NCBI GenBank assembly: GCA_963930055.1
Contig: CAWVKS010000004.1
Coordinates: 62,001 to 126,000 of the forward strand
DNA: 64,000 nucleotides
Direction of reading: 5' to 3'
Origin: Pullichristensenella sp963930055
Lineage (GTDB): Bacteria > Bacillota > Clostridia > Christensenellales > Aristaeellaceae
The stretch's first letter is position 1, and each line of letters starts with the position of its first letter. The translations under genes were made by a program, and so were the position numbers. Below, one piece after another: positions 26,007 to 36,300 of the stretch. The notes beneath the pieces were generated by a model, which worked only from the letters and a program-made list of their open reading frames with translations, was not told the DNA's origin and made no database searches.

Positions 26007-26613
26007 GTGAACAGGGATAGGTTGCGTCTGCTTTTGAAGGCGTTTGGGATGCGTTATGGGAAATGCCTGACCTTAAAGGACCTTCCGGCGATCTTCAACC
26101 ACGAGTGCGCAATGCTGTCGATAGGCGATCATGTAACGATCAACAACGTTTTTTGCCAAACTCCGCAGGCCTTTACAGCCGAACAATCACTGCAACTAGC
26201 GTTTCGGGGGCGGAGGTCTTTATCAGCGATAACATTGGAATACCCGTCGCGACGATCTATGCGTGGAAAGGCATATATATCGGCGACAATACGTTGATTG
26301 GTGGGAACACAAAAATCTTGGATAACGACTTTCGTCCGCTGGACATAGATGCCAGAAAAGCCGATGATAAGGGAAAGATTCCACGCCTGAGAGTGTGATT
26401 GGCAAAACTTTTTTATCGACCACAACGGCATCATCCGAGAGGGAACGGCTTTGGGGAAAGGATGTGCTGTGGGTGCGAGGGAATGCGAGGGGAGTTGTAA
26501 ACGGCGTTTTCGAGAATGATCCTATTATCGCCGGAAATTCCGCCGGAGTTATTCGAACGATGGAAAACGAATGTGTGGGTGGAGACGTTTTTAACTTAAC
26601 GCGCATGCTCTGA
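26007..26613 (+). pseudogene. Frameshifted hexapeptide-repeat O-acetyltransferase
   Basis: Left-handed beta-helix acyltransferase split over three frames. The first part starts at GTG 26007 (MRYGKCLTLKDLPAIFNHEC, then LSIGDHVTINN). The second runs from about 26150 (VFISDNIGIPVATIYAWKGI, then YIGDNTLIGGNTKILDNDFR) to a stop at 26398. The third carries the C-terminal GVFENDPIIAGNSAGVIRTM motif near 26500-26565. At least two indels are needed to join them, and the middle coil region is degraded, so this is likely a true pseudogene. Confidence 0.75.
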
Positions 26614-26650
26614 CCTTGGAAGCAAACGTTGTCAATGGAGGTCTTTTGGG

Positions 26651-27865
26651 GTGAAACAACTGCTATGGATCGGAAGCCTGGAGACAGATCAAGGGCTGAT
26701 TGCAAAGGTGCGCAAGGGAGCGACAATCGCATCGGAACAGGTGTCACAAAGGAATCTTCTCCTGGGGCTGGAAAAAGTTTCCGGACTTTCGATCGATTCG
26801 ATCAACGGAAGCATCGTGCCCCACTATCCGATCTATTCTGACAGGACGGTTTCGGAAATTCGCTGGACGTCCCCGAGCGGCGCGCGGTACATCAGCGTGG
26901 AGTACGCCAATTTCAAATATCTCAACCGCGTGACATGCCGCAGGGCAATGAGGCGTGAGGGCGTTCGCTGGGTTGGGGAACGCTACGCTGGGCAGGAGCT
27001 CGTCATATTCGCCTACGGGCTGCGCTCCGCGCCTCTGGCTACGGCCTGCGCGATCAAAAAGCGTATCCCTGGGGCAAAGATATATCTGATTGTGACTGAC
27101 CTGCCCAAGTATATGGATCTGGGTGAGAGCAGGGTCAAGGCATTTTTGAAGAAAATCGACTGGGCCGGTATTTCGCAGATGCTGCATAGTGTAGACGGCT
27201 ATATCCTCTACGCGGCGCCGATGGCGGAATATCTGCGGCTTAAGCCGGAGATGTGGATGCTGATGGAAGGCAGCTACGACGCCGAAGAGCTGCAACATAT
27301 CCGGCGAGAGGAAGAGAACGGCGGGGTCAGGGCGATCATGTATTCAGGCCGTCTGGATCGCCGCTATGGCGTGGAAATGCTGGTGGATGCGTTTATGAAC
27401 ACAGAGGGCGCAGACCTGGAGCTTTGGCTCACAGGGAGCGGCAACGCAGAGGGCTATATCCGGCAATGCGCGCAAAAGGATCAGCGCATTCGCTTTTTTG
27501 GCTTCCTGCCCTCGCGTGAAGCGGTGATCGAGCTGCAACAGAGAGCCGCCGCGCTCGTCAATATGCGCCTGCCCTCCGAGCCGGCCTCAGCTTTCTGCTT
27601 TCCCTCAAAGCTATTTGAATATATGGCGACGGGAAAGCCAGTGCTGTCTTTCCGTATTTCCGGCATCCCACAGGAGTATTTTCAGCATTTGATCCCCATT
27701 GAAGAGGAAAGTGCCGCAGGAGTAGCCGAAGCCATCCGCAGCGTATTTGAGATGGACGAGGCAGCGCGTAGGGAAATGGGAAGGCGCGCGGCACAATTTG
27801 TGCTTGAGAAAAAGAACTCTGCAGTGCAGGCGGCGCGGATATGCTCTTTTGCGGGCGTAAAGTAA
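26651..27865 (+). CDS. Glycosyltransferase family 4
   Basis: 404 residues starting at GTG 26651, nine bases after GGAGG. The C-terminal GT-B half is clear: AIMYSGRLDRRYGVEMLVDA (about 225), LELWLTGSGNAEGYIRQCAQ (about 258), RIRFFGFLPSREAVIELQQ (about 280) and PSKLFEYMATGKPVLSFRIS (about 320), which includes the EX7E-type donor site. The N-terminal half is less conserved, as expected for acceptor recognition. Substrates unknown. It sits between an acyltransferase pseudogene and tagD in the polymer locus. Confidence 0.87.
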   Translation: MKQLLWIGSLETDQGLIAKVRKGATIASEQVSQRNLLLGLEKVSGLSIDSINGSIVPHYPIYSDRTVSEIRWTSPSGARYISVEYANFKYLNRVTCRRAMRREGVRWVGERYAGQELVIFAYGLRSAPLATACAIKKRIPGAKIYLIVTDLPKYMDLGESRVKAFLKKIDWAGISQMLHSVDGYILYAAPMAEYLRLKPEMWMLMEGSYDAEELQHIRREEENGGVRAIMYSGRLDRRYGVEMLVDAFMNTEGADLELWLTGSGNAEGYIRQCAQKDQRIRFFGFLPSREAVIELQQRAAALVNMRLPSEPASAFCFPSKLFEYMATGKPVLSFRISGIPQEYFQHLIPIEEESAAGVAEAIRSVFEMDEAARREMGRRAAQFVLEKKNSAVQAARICSFAGVK

Positions 27866-27913
27866 GCCCATGATCTCACTTCTTCGGCGTGGGAATCGTT
27901 AGGAGGATAAGGC

Positions 27914-28363
27914 ATGAAACGCTTTCAAGTCGGCTACACGCAGGGCGTGTTCGACATGTTTCATATTGGACATTTGAACCTGCTCAACCGCGCGAAAGCG
28001 ATGTGCGAGCAGCTCATTGTGGGCGTCAATTCGGACGCGCTGGTGCAGGAATACAAACATAAAACGCCCCTCATCGCCCAGGAAGCGCGGCGAACGATTG
28101 TGGAAAACATCAAGGCGGTTGATCGGGCGGTGATCGCTGATACGCTCGATAAGATGGTCGCATATGGGGCGTTTCATTTCGACGCGATCTTTATCGGGGA
28201 CGATTGGATGGGCAACGCGCGCTGGGAGGAAACGCGCCGGCAGATGCAGGCGCTGGGCGTGGAACTGATCTATCTGCCCTATACCAGAGGTATCAGCAGT
28301 TCGCTTTTGCGGGAAATGGAACTGCATAACCAGCAGCAAGAAGAGAAGAAAGGGAAGCCCTGA
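27914..28363 (+). CDS. tagD: Glycerol-3-phosphate cytidylyltransferase (TagD/TarD)
   Basis: 149 residues, near the usual ~130. The cytidylyltransferase signature is GVFDMFHIGHLNLLNRAK (about 11-28), with the catalytic HIGH and the upstream phosphate-binding stretch GYTQGVFD. RRTIVENIKAVDRAV (about 60) and the C-terminal TRGISSSLLREME fit the second substrate-binding motif. It makes CDP-glycerol from CTP and glycerol-3-phosphate, the donor for the nearby CDP-glycerol transferase. Good AGGAGG site. The stop overlaps the next start (TGATG). Confidence 0.92.
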   Translation: MKRFQVGYTQGVFDMFHIGHLNLLNRAKAMCEQLIVGVNSDALVQEYKHKTPLIAQEARRTIVENIKAVDRAVIADTLDKMVAYGAFHFDAIFIGDDWMGNARWEETRRQMQALGVELIYLPYTRGISSSLLREMELHNQQQEEKKGKP

Positions 28364-29439
28364 TGAGTATAAAAACGTTCCTGAAAAGCCATCAAGCCAT
28401 GGACTACTGGCTTCGCTGCTTCATGAATTGCCGCAATCCCCGCTTTGTGGAAACTGTGCGCGCCATCGGGCGCGATCCGAACCTCCTGTATTTTGAACGC
28501 CGCGGCGAAGAACACCCGGATGTGAGCTTTTACGACGTCTATATAGATTGTCCCTCCAAGGGGTTTTTTGCCCTGCTTTTGCAAACGTTGGATGCTCTGC
28601 GGTATGCGCAGCGCTTTTACCTTACGCCCGTCGTGCGCTGGGGCGACCGCTGCCTGTACAAGGAATCCGAGCAGATCTTTGGCGCGGACGATCCATTCGA
28701 GTATTTTTTTGAACCCGTCAATGGTTTTACGGTGGCGGATATGAAAAAAGCGGCGCGCGTGCTGCTCTATTGCGACGGTCAGCGCGCGTTTGACAGGGAT
28801 CATGCGTTCGGGGTCGCATCCAAGACCATCGTCGAAAGAGGCATCTACGAGGAATACATCGCGGCCAACGCTGAGACGTATCAGGCGCATATCAGGCTGA
28901 AGGGGCATGTAAAGGACAGGATATGCGAGGGTATGACGCGCTTGGGCGTAAACGCGGACTCAAATATACTGGGTGTGCATGTGCGGGCGACGGATTTCAA
29001 CAATGCATATGTCGGCCACGCCAGAGCCGTTACACTGGAGGAATACATTGCCGCTACGCGCCGCGCTCTCGAAGCGCATGAATTCGAAGGTGTATTTCTC
29101 GCAACGGATGACGCGGGAGTTGAGGAGTACTTTTCGCAGAGCCTTGGCCGCAGCGTATTGTGTTATAACGATGTTTTTCGCTCCACAGACGGCGCTGCCG
29201 TGCATTTCAGCAAAGCCCAGCGGCCACACCACAATTTTGAGATGGGCGTGGAAGTGCTTCGGGATGTGTACACGCTTTCAAGGTGCAGGGGCCTAATCGG
29301 AAGTTATTCGAACGTCTGCATTGCGGCGCAGATCGTACGCAAAAGCGAGGGCGGAAAATACGAATATCTCCATATTATCGACAAGGGCTTCAATACGACG
29401 GGACAGACCACTTATCAAGCCCATTATTCCCGATATTAA
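28363..29439 (+). CDS. Fucosyltransferase-like glycosyltransferase (O-FucT/NodZ-like fold)
   Basis: 358 residues. The central NILGVHVRATDFNNAYVG (about 205-222) matches the HxR-type GDP-fucose-binding motif of alpha-1,6-/O-fucosyltransferase-like enzymes. It is followed by FEGVFLATDDAGVEEYFSQ (about 243), and the late LIGSYSNVCIAAQIV (about 312) resembles the SxxS motif near the C-terminus of that fold. GDP-fucose synthesis genes lie ~10 kb downstream in the same locus, supporting fucose as donor. N-terminal 170 residues are not recognisable. Start overlaps the tagD stop by one base. Confidence 0.72.
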   Translation: MSIKTFLKSHQAMDYWLRCFMNCRNPRFVETVRAIGRDPNLLYFERRGEEHPDVSFYDVYIDCPSKGFFALLLQTLDALRYAQRFYLTPVVRWGDRCLYKESEQIFGADDPFEYFFEPVNGFTVADMKKAARVLLYCDGQRAFDRDHAFGVASKTIVERGIYEEYIAANAETYQAHIRLKGHVKDRICEGMTRLGVNADSNILGVHVRATDFNNAYVGHARAVTLEEYIAATRRALEAHEFEGVFLATDDAGVEEYFSQSLGRSVLCYNDVFRSTDGAAVHFSKAQRPHHNFEMGVEVLRDVYTLSRCRGLIGSYSNVCIAAQIVRKSEGGKYEYLHIIDKGFNTTGQTTYQAHYSRY

Positions 29440-29463
29440 GGTTTTAACGCAGGAGTGAACCGT

Positions 29464-30696
29464 ATGCGTAGAATGCAAAATCTTGAATATATATTCGTGT
29501 GCACGCCTTTTTTCCGTCCGAGATCCTTCGAGTTGTCAAGGCTGCTCACGCTTGCGTTCGACATATGGGAATATGCGGCGATCGCCTATATACTGGTTGG
29601 CTTTTTGTATGAGCTCCTTCAGGGGAAGCTGAAGCAAAGAAAGATACACGCTGTCGTTTACCTTCTGGCCGCGCTGAAGATATGGGAAGTCATATCGGCG
29701 GCCCTGAATGGCGCGCTGTACTTTGCAAAGGTTGAAGAGTGCGTGGGAACGATTGCTTTGGCTCTCTATACCGACGCCGTGATGCAAAAAACGCGCACAC
29801 AGATCGTGAAATACCTCAGTGTTCTTACGGGAATACTGCTGTTCATAAACAACCTGAGCTATCTGTATATGGGTAGCTCGGATTATACGGACGCCACGGG
29901 AAATCCTATCTTCTTCTGGCAGACGCGCAATCATCTTTCCAGTTTGGTTTTTCTTGCGATGGTCGCCGCATATATACTGCTCAATTCGCATGTGCGAAGA
30001 ACGTGGTGGCAGTATCTATGGGGAACATTCGTATTCATAAATATACTCGTGGCCGAGGTCCTGTATTACAGTGGCACAAGACTCACTGGCTTGATCGCCT
30101 TCCTTGCGGCTGCGTTTGCGTTTAAACATTGGCGGGGATTGTGGCGTCCGAAACTGATAGCCGTGGTGGTGTTGCTGATGAATGCCGCGATCGTTTTTCT
30201 GCGAATACAGGATATCTTCGCGGGCTTTATCGAAAATGTGCTTCATAGAAACCTGAGCCTGACAGGGCGAACGGGGATTTGGGATATAGCGCTGCTGCTC
30301 ATCGCCCAGTCGCCAATCTTCGGCCACGGCACGGCAAACATCATAAACATGTCGTTTGCGGAGACCACGCTCGCCGCGCATAACCAGATTCTTGAAACGG
30401 CCATCCAGAGCGGCATCGTGGGCGCGCTTTTGCTCATCCTCCTGATTTTTATGACGATGGCCGCTATTGCCAAACAAAGCGAGAGCGGGTTCAGCCGTTG
30501 GGTATGCGCCGCGATGGTCGGCTATATGGTTATGATTATCGCGGAAGGACCGAGTCCCTATGCACCGTGGTATATCATCATGTGTATGGCGTTCAATCTC
30601 GGCGCGCTGAATCAGGATTTCGTCCAGCGCAAATGGCAGCTCCTGCGCAACGGTAAACTCCGGCGCGTGAAGGTGTTCAGAAAAGGGAATAAGTGA
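29464..30696 (+). CDS. O-antigen/capsule polymerase (Wzy-like)
   Basis: 410 residues from the ATG at 29464 (AGGAG eight bases upstream; GTG 29455 lies within the ribosome site). About ten hydrophobic segments with a large loop between the later helices and the Wzy_C-type stretch NLSLTGRTGIWDIALLLIAQ followed by SPIFGHGTANI (about 262-290), the signature of O-antigen ligase/polymerase proteins. It joins repeat units on the outer face of the membrane. It is immediately followed by the flippase, the normal neighbour in a Wzx/Wzy-dependent pathway. Confidence 0.85.
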   Translation: MRRMQNLEYIFVCTPFFRPRSFELSRLLTLAFDIWEYAAIAYILVGFLYELLQGKLKQRKIHAVVYLLAALKIWEVISAALNGALYFAKVEECVGTIALALYTDAVMQKTRTQIVKYLSVLTGILLFINNLSYLYMGSSDYTDATGNPIFFWQTRNHLSSLVFLAMVAAYILLNSHVRRTWWQYLWGTFVFINILVAEVLYYSGTRLTGLIAFLAAAFAFKHWRGLWRPKLIAVVVLLMNAAIVFLRIQDIFAGFIENVLHRNLSLTGRTGIWDIALLLIAQSPIFGHGTANIINMSFAETTLAAHNQILETAIQSGIVGALLLILLIFMTMAAIAKQSESGFSRWVCAAMVGYMVMIIAEGPSPYAPWYIIMCMAFNLGALNQDFVQRKWQLLRNGKLRRVKVFRKGNK

Positions 30697-30698
30697 GC

Positions 30699-32189
30699 AT
30701 GGCAGGAAATGTAAAACGCAATTATATATATAATGTGGTATATCAGATCATTGTGATCGTATTGCCGCTGATTACAACGCCATATGTATCCCGAGTACTC
30801 GGTGCGGATAATATCGGCATTTATGCGTATACACAGTCCGTCGCGAACTACTTCGTGTTGGTTGCCATGCTCGGAGTTAAAAATTACGGCAATCGCAGTA
30901 TAGCGCAGATACGCGATGATAAGGAAAAGCTTTCCAAGACGTTTGTCAATATATTCGCTATGCAGCTGCTTATGACAGTGGCAATGATGGCGCTGTATGC
31001 AGGGTATATATTGTGTTTTGTTGAAGAAAATAAGGATATTGCCATCATACAGACCTTATTTGTACTTACAGGCGCTGCAGACATCACGTGGTTCTTTTTT
31101 GGCATAGAAGAATTCAAGACGACCGTCATACGAAATACTGCTGTCAGGATTGTCAGCTTGGTGTTGATCTTTCTGTTCGTTCGGGAGACGGATGACTTGC
31201 CCATCTACACATTGATTATGACGGGTTCCACGCTGTTGGGGTATATACTGTTGTTTCCCTTCCTGCGCAGGCATATACGATTCATGTGGCCCCGGTGGAG
31301 CGAGATGCGGATACATATTGCGCCAAACCTGCGCCTCTTCGTGTCTGTGATCGCTGTGAGCATTTTTAATGTCATGGATAAGATTATGCTCGGCATCCAG
31401 AGTTCAATGACGCAGGTGGGCCTTTATGAGAATACTGATAAACTTATGCGTATCCCTTTGGGCGTGATTACTGCGATGGGAACCGTGATGATGCCGCATA
31501 TGTCGCATGCATTATCCGTTGGTGATACAAAGGGCTACAAGGCAAGCATCGAACGCTCTATGATTTTCATCATGTGCTTGGCTTGTGCGCTTGCAGGAGG
31601 CTTATCTGGCGTGGGACAGGTATTCGCTCCGATATTCTTTGGAGAAGAATTTATCGAATGTGGTACGTTAATTGCGGTTATATCGCCTACAATTCTGTCT
31701 CTGGCTTGGGCGAACGTCGTTCGTATGCAATATCTGATTCCCAACAAAATGGACAAGGAGTTTACCATTTCTACATTCATCGGCGCGGGGGTGAATCTCG
31801 TGGTAAACTATCTGTTGATTCCGCGATTCGGCGCGCTTGGGGCCGTGATTGGAACGGTGTGCGCGGAAGGCTCGCTTACGTTTTATCAAACATATATCGT
31901 GCGCAAGCGGCTGCCTATTGGGGGCTATCTAAAGGCCACGTTACCGTTTTTGTTGATGGGCGTTGCGATGGCAGTCTGCGTGTATGAAATCGGAGAGATC
32001 GGCGGAGTAAGTATTTTAACGCTTGTTTTGCAGGTATTGGCAGGCATCTTGTTGTATACGGGCGGTACATTGCTGTATCTGAAGAAGAGTAAACAGCCCG
32101 CAGTGCGTAGCTTTGCAACACAGGTATTCGAAATGATCGGATCAATACTTAAAAAGATGGGAAGATTCAAATGCATACTGCGAAAATAA
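30699..32189 (+). CDS. Polysaccharide repeat-unit flippase (Wzx, PST family)
   Basis: 496 residues from the ATG at 30699 (GTG 30693 possible). Twelve to fourteen hydrophobic segments. The N-terminus NYIYNVVYQIIVIVLPLITT followed by PYVSRVLGADNIGIYAYTQS is the classic opening of this family, with NYGNRSIAQIRDDKEKLS after helix 2, and LFVSVIAVSIFNVMDKIMLG in the middle. It flips undecaprenyl-linked units across the cytoplasmic membrane. The GC content is lower than in flanking genes, common for flippase and polymerase genes, which are often exchanged between strains. Confidence 0.92.
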   Translation: MAGNVKRNYIYNVVYQIIVIVLPLITTPYVSRVLGADNIGIYAYTQSVANYFVLVAMLGVKNYGNRSIAQIRDDKEKLSKTFVNIFAMQLLMTVAMMALYAGYILCFVEENKDIAIIQTLFVLTGAADITWFFFGIEEFKTTVIRNTAVRIVSLVLIFLFVRETDDLPIYTLIMTGSTLLGYILLFPFLRRHIRFMWPRWSEMRIHIAPNLRLFVSVIAVSIFNVMDKIMLGIQSSMTQVGLYENTDKLMRIPLGVITAMGTVMMPHMSHALSVGDTKGYKASIERSMIFIMCLACALAGGLSGVGQVFAPIFFGEEFIECGTLIAVISPTILSLAWANVVRMQYLIPNKMDKEFTISTFIGAGVNLVVNYLLIPRFGALGAVIGTVCAEGSLTFYQTYIVRKRLPIGGYLKATLPFLLMGVAMAVCVYEIGEIGGVSILTLVLQVLAGILLYTGGTLLYLKKSKQPAVRSFATQVFEMIGSILKKMGRFKCILRK

Positions 32190-33214
32190 GCAAGAAGAAC
32201 AATCGCAATGCGGAAGTGGATTTTTACAAGGGCCTTTTGATGCTGGGTGTGATCTGGGGTCATACGATTACCGCGTTACGTGCGGGCGAGGGATCGAGTG
32301 CATGGATACTCACATTTTTCCGAACCTATGATATGCCCTTCTTCATGCTGCTGAGCGGCTATTTTCTTACGGTCAGCCTGCAAAAGCGCGCGTGGCATCA
32401 GGTTCTGATACGTCGCGCTGGGAGCCTTCTTCTGCCTTTGGTAATTTGGGAATTGATAATCGGGCTTTGCGGGCCGTTGTATGAATCGCTGCGCAACTTT
32501 TTCTCGTTGTGGTTTTTGTGGTCGCTTGTCGGCTGCACATGCATCGCGCTCGGTATCCGTGCTGTGGCGGGAAGAAGGCGCATACTGCAATTGACCTTTG
32601 AAGTGTTGGCCGTCATTGCAATGCATTGCTTTTCATGGATACCCTTCAACCTTGGGTACATGCTGCCGTTTTTCTTTATCGGAGGCCATCTGAAGGAACT
32701 GCGCGAGGCATTTTCGCAAAAAACCGTCCGCAGGTTCGAGGCCTGCGCGACATTCTTGTTCGTAGTTATGTTGTGCTTCTGGTCGGGAGAATATAATGTC
32801 TGGAATGCAGATACATATGTCTTTGCGGATTTGGCAAGGCTTCTTCCCATCGCACTGTACCGCGGAGCAATTGGCATATGCGGTTGTGTAGCGATGCGGC
32901 TGCTGTTTGGAATGTTTTATAAGTGCTTTCCAGAAAAAGTCAGCAGTTTTTTTACAAAAGCAGGAAAGGAAACGTTGCTCCTTTATATCCTTCAATCCAT
33001 CTTGATCGAAAAGCTACTTGGCGCGGCAGTATATATGCTGAAGAATGCCATGGGCGGATGGAATCCGTTGGCATTCAATATGAGATTGCTTGCCTATGTT
33101 TTGGCGCCCACCGTTGCGGTGGGGGTGATGTTTGTGCTTCTTATGTGCATTTGGGCGATGAGAAAAATCCCTGTGCTGTCAAAGCTTTTGACGGGCATTA
33201 CGATCAGCAAATAG
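32171..33214 (+). CDS. Membrane-bound acyltransferase, family 3 (O-acetylase)
   Basis: 347 residues with about ten hydrophobic segments, Acyltransferase_3 family (PF01757). Family motifs: VDFYKGLLMLGVIWGHTI near residue 16 (with the active-site-type His), RTYDMPFFMLLSGYFL (about 54), FLWSLVGCT near residue 118 and SWIPFNLGYMLPFFFIGGHL (about 155). It probably O-acetylates a sugar of the polymer, such as fucose, at the membrane. The start overlaps the end of the flippase by 19 bases, so they are one transcript. Confidence 0.86.
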   Translation: MHTAKISKKNNRNAEVDFYKGLLMLGVIWGHTITALRAGEGSSAWILTFFRTYDMPFFMLLSGYFLTVSLQKRAWHQVLIRRAGSLLLPLVIWELIIGLCGPLYESLRNFFSLWFLWSLVGCTCIALGIRAVAGRRRILQLTFEVLAVIAMHCFSWIPFNLGYMLPFFFIGGHLKELREAFSQKTVRRFEACATFLFVVMLCFWSGEYNVWNADTYVFADLARLLPIALYRGAIGICGCVAMRLLFGMFYKCFPEKVSSFFTKAGKETLLLYILQSILIEKLLGAAVYMLKNAMGGWNPLAFNMRLLAYVLAPTVAVGVMFVLLMCIWAMRKIPVLSKLLTGITISK

Positions 33215-33306
33215 GGAGAATGATCCGGCGCCTGTGTTGTTTGCGGCATGATAAACAGTAGACCCGGCAATAAGCCATAGCATATCAAGAAGAGGAGTGG
33301 AAGGCT

Positions 33307-36300
33307 ATGAGGAGAATCATGGTTGCTTTGTTGGTGGTTATCCTGGCCTTTACGAGTCTGCCATTGAACGCAGTGTTTGCTGAAGATGGTGCGGCCGTTG
33401 TGGAGCCGCAGGAGGCGCCGGCGACGGTTTTGACAGAAGCGCCGACGGATGCCCCGGCGCCTGCGCCGACAGAGGCCCCGACGGAAGCGCCGACGGAAGC
33501 GCCGACGGAAGCGCCGACGGAAGCCCCAACGGAAGCCCCGACAGAAGCGCCGACGGAGGCACCCACGGCCGCGCCGACGGAAGCCCCGACGGAAGCCCCG
33601 ACGGAAGCGCCGACAGAGGCCCCGACGGAGGCACCCACGGCCGCGCCCACGACCGCGCCGACGGAAGCCCCGACGGAAGCGCCGACGGAAGCGCCGACAG
33701 AGGCCCCGACGGAGGCACCCACGGCCGCGCCCACGACCGCGCCGACGGAAGCCCCCACGCAAGCGCCCACCTCCGAACCGACGCAGGCGCCCGCCTTGAC
33801 GTCGCCGCGGGTGGTCGTGCAAAGCGGCTGGGAATACGACCGGGAAACGGAGCGCCTGACCATCCCCTGCGCGCCGGATGAGCGCCGCTTGACCATCGAA
33901 TGGGAGAGCGCCGGTGAAAGCGCCGTCTACCGCGTACAGGCGGCGCGGTTGCCGGAGCCGGGCGAGTCGGAAACGCCTGTGGAGCTTGGCGAGACGGAAG
34001 AAACGGAGATCGACCTGATCCCGGAAGATTATTTGGACGGCTGGTATACGCTCTATATCACCGCGACTGCGTCGGACGGGCGGACGGCGAACAACGCCCA
34101 GGTGTTCTGCTTGCGCATGGAAACCGAAGAACTCCCTGCCGAAGACGCCACGCCCGAGGGAACGGCCGCGCCCGAGGGAACGGCCATGCCTGAGGGGACA
34201 GTCGCGCCCGAGGGAACGCCGCTCCCGGAAGAAACGGCGATGCCCGAGGGAACGCCCGCGCCTGAAACTTCGCCCCTCCCGGAGGGCGCGGAGGAGGTCG
34301 GCGCGCCGCAGACCGTCGAGGAACTGGCCGCCGCTTTCGGCATGACAGTGGAGACGTTCGCGCAGGCTAACGGCATTGCGCTGGAGGAGCTTGCGGCAAT
34401 GGACGCGGCGCAGATCGCGGCGCTGTACGCGCAGCTCACCACCCCGGCGGAGGAGCCGCAAACCCCGGCGACGCTGGAAGAGCTGCTCGCCCTGCTGGGC
34501 ATGACGCGCGAAGAATTCATGCAGGCATACGGCCTCACCGAAGAAGAACTGGAAGCGCTCACCCCGGAGGACATCGCCGCCCTCTACGCCCAGCCCCTGC
34601 CGGAAGAAGATGATGGCACACCCAAAACGGCAGAGGAACTGGCGGCATTCTTCGGCATGAGCGTGGAAGAGCTTGCCGAGGCGCTGGAGATCAGCGTGGA
34701 AGAGCTTATGGTAATGGGTGAGGAAGAGATTTATGCGTTCTATGAGGCGTTTGGCGTCAATAGAGTAACAACATACGCAGCCGACAGCAATCCTCCGGGA
34801 TATTCCAATCCCTCTAATTATACCAATCGCCGCTATTCGGGGACGTGGCTGTGGCCATTGTTGGGGAACAGAAACGTATCCTCGCCCGTCGGAAACCGAA
34901 CGCCCCCCACTGCAGGTGCTTCAAAATCTCATCATGGAACAGACACACCTGCTGACGAGGGTACGCCTATATACGCCGCGCGCAGCGGGAAGCTTACCGC
35001 TATGTCTGTTTACTATCCAAGTATGGCGACAGGCTTGGGAAACTGGATGCTGATTGACCATGGAGATGGTTTTTATACGGTTTATGCGCACATGTCTCGT
35101 TTTGAATCGAGGTTTGCAAACGCACTTGATGCATCCGTAAATACTGGCGAAATAATCGGTTATGTTGGAAATACAGGGGTTCATACAGGCTATCATTTGC
35201 ATTTTGAAATTGCATATAACTGGTGGGGCAGCGGGTATCGCAGCAAGTATGGATACACATGGGGTGCTTCTTGGGGAACAAATGGATGGGAAATCCTCAA
35301 TTCCGGGCCTGCTGCGCAGAATTTTGTTTTTTCGCTGGACGAAATTTCGGACGAACCCACCATTGCCTTTGAACAGGGCAGATACCGCGTTATCAAAGGT
35401 TGCGACCTAAAGGAAGAGCCTTATGCCGCCGCAAAGTCGAAAGGGGCCGTCGAGGTAGGCGATATGGTCGATGTCGTCGCCATTGTGAAAAACAAGTATG
35501 ACAACATGTGGGTGAAGACATCAGACGGGTACTATATATACGCGGGTTATACGCTTGAGAATGGCTCGTATGTGGAGGAAGGGAACATGCACCTGCAGCT
35601 CGCCTCCAACAACGTCACCTGCTCGCTCACGGGCGCGAGTCTGCCCAGCGGCACGCTGGAAGAGGGCAAGCTGTTCTCCCTTCGTGGCACGGTCAATTGT
35701 TCCAATTCGATCCAGAAGATCGTGGCCACGGTCAAAGGCCCCAAAAACATCAGCTCCCAGACCGTCTTCTCCGATACGTTGACGACCAACAAGGACATCT
35801 ACCCGCTGGACGTCAACATGGATTTGTCTTTTGGCAGCTTGCCCAAAGGCAGCTACACCTTCGAACTCACGGTCCACTACTACTATGACCGCCTGCAGCG
35901 GGTGGGCACATATACGCCTCCCGGATGCAAGACGACGTTTACCATCGGCTCTGGTTCCACCTCGCAGCCCACCCCGGATCAGTGGGTCTACAAAGTCGTC
36001 ACGTCTGCCGGCGTGAACATGCGCAGCTCCGCTTCCACGAGCGGCAGCATTGTCACCACGCTTTTCCCGCCCACCACCATCACTGTCACCAAAAAGACGA
36101 CGGCGAACGGCTATACGTGGGGCTATGGCACATCCAGCAACGGCAAGACCGGCTGGATCGTCGTCGACAACAGCTGGACGGAGCTGGTGTCTTCCTCCAC
36201 ATCCGACATTGGCGTCACCGGCATTTCCCTCAATCCAACGGAAGTGCTCATGAACAAGGGAGAAACATATACGGTTACCGCAAATGTGTCTCCTTCCAAT

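Noticed and set aside
30699..33214. Lower GC in wzx/acyltransferase as proof of recent foreign origin
   Set aside because: AT-richer composition is common in flippase/polymerase genes; I could not compute codon statistics, so it is noted only within the wzx entry.
33439..33795. Tandem array resembling a CRISPR at first look
   Set aside because: Units are 12 bases in frame, without unique spacers, inside a secreted-protein gene; no cas genes.
33094..34461. Arg/Gly-rich minus-strand frame over the EAPT repeats
   Set aside because: Product of the GC-rich tandem repeat read backwards; repeated RRGFRR is an artefact.
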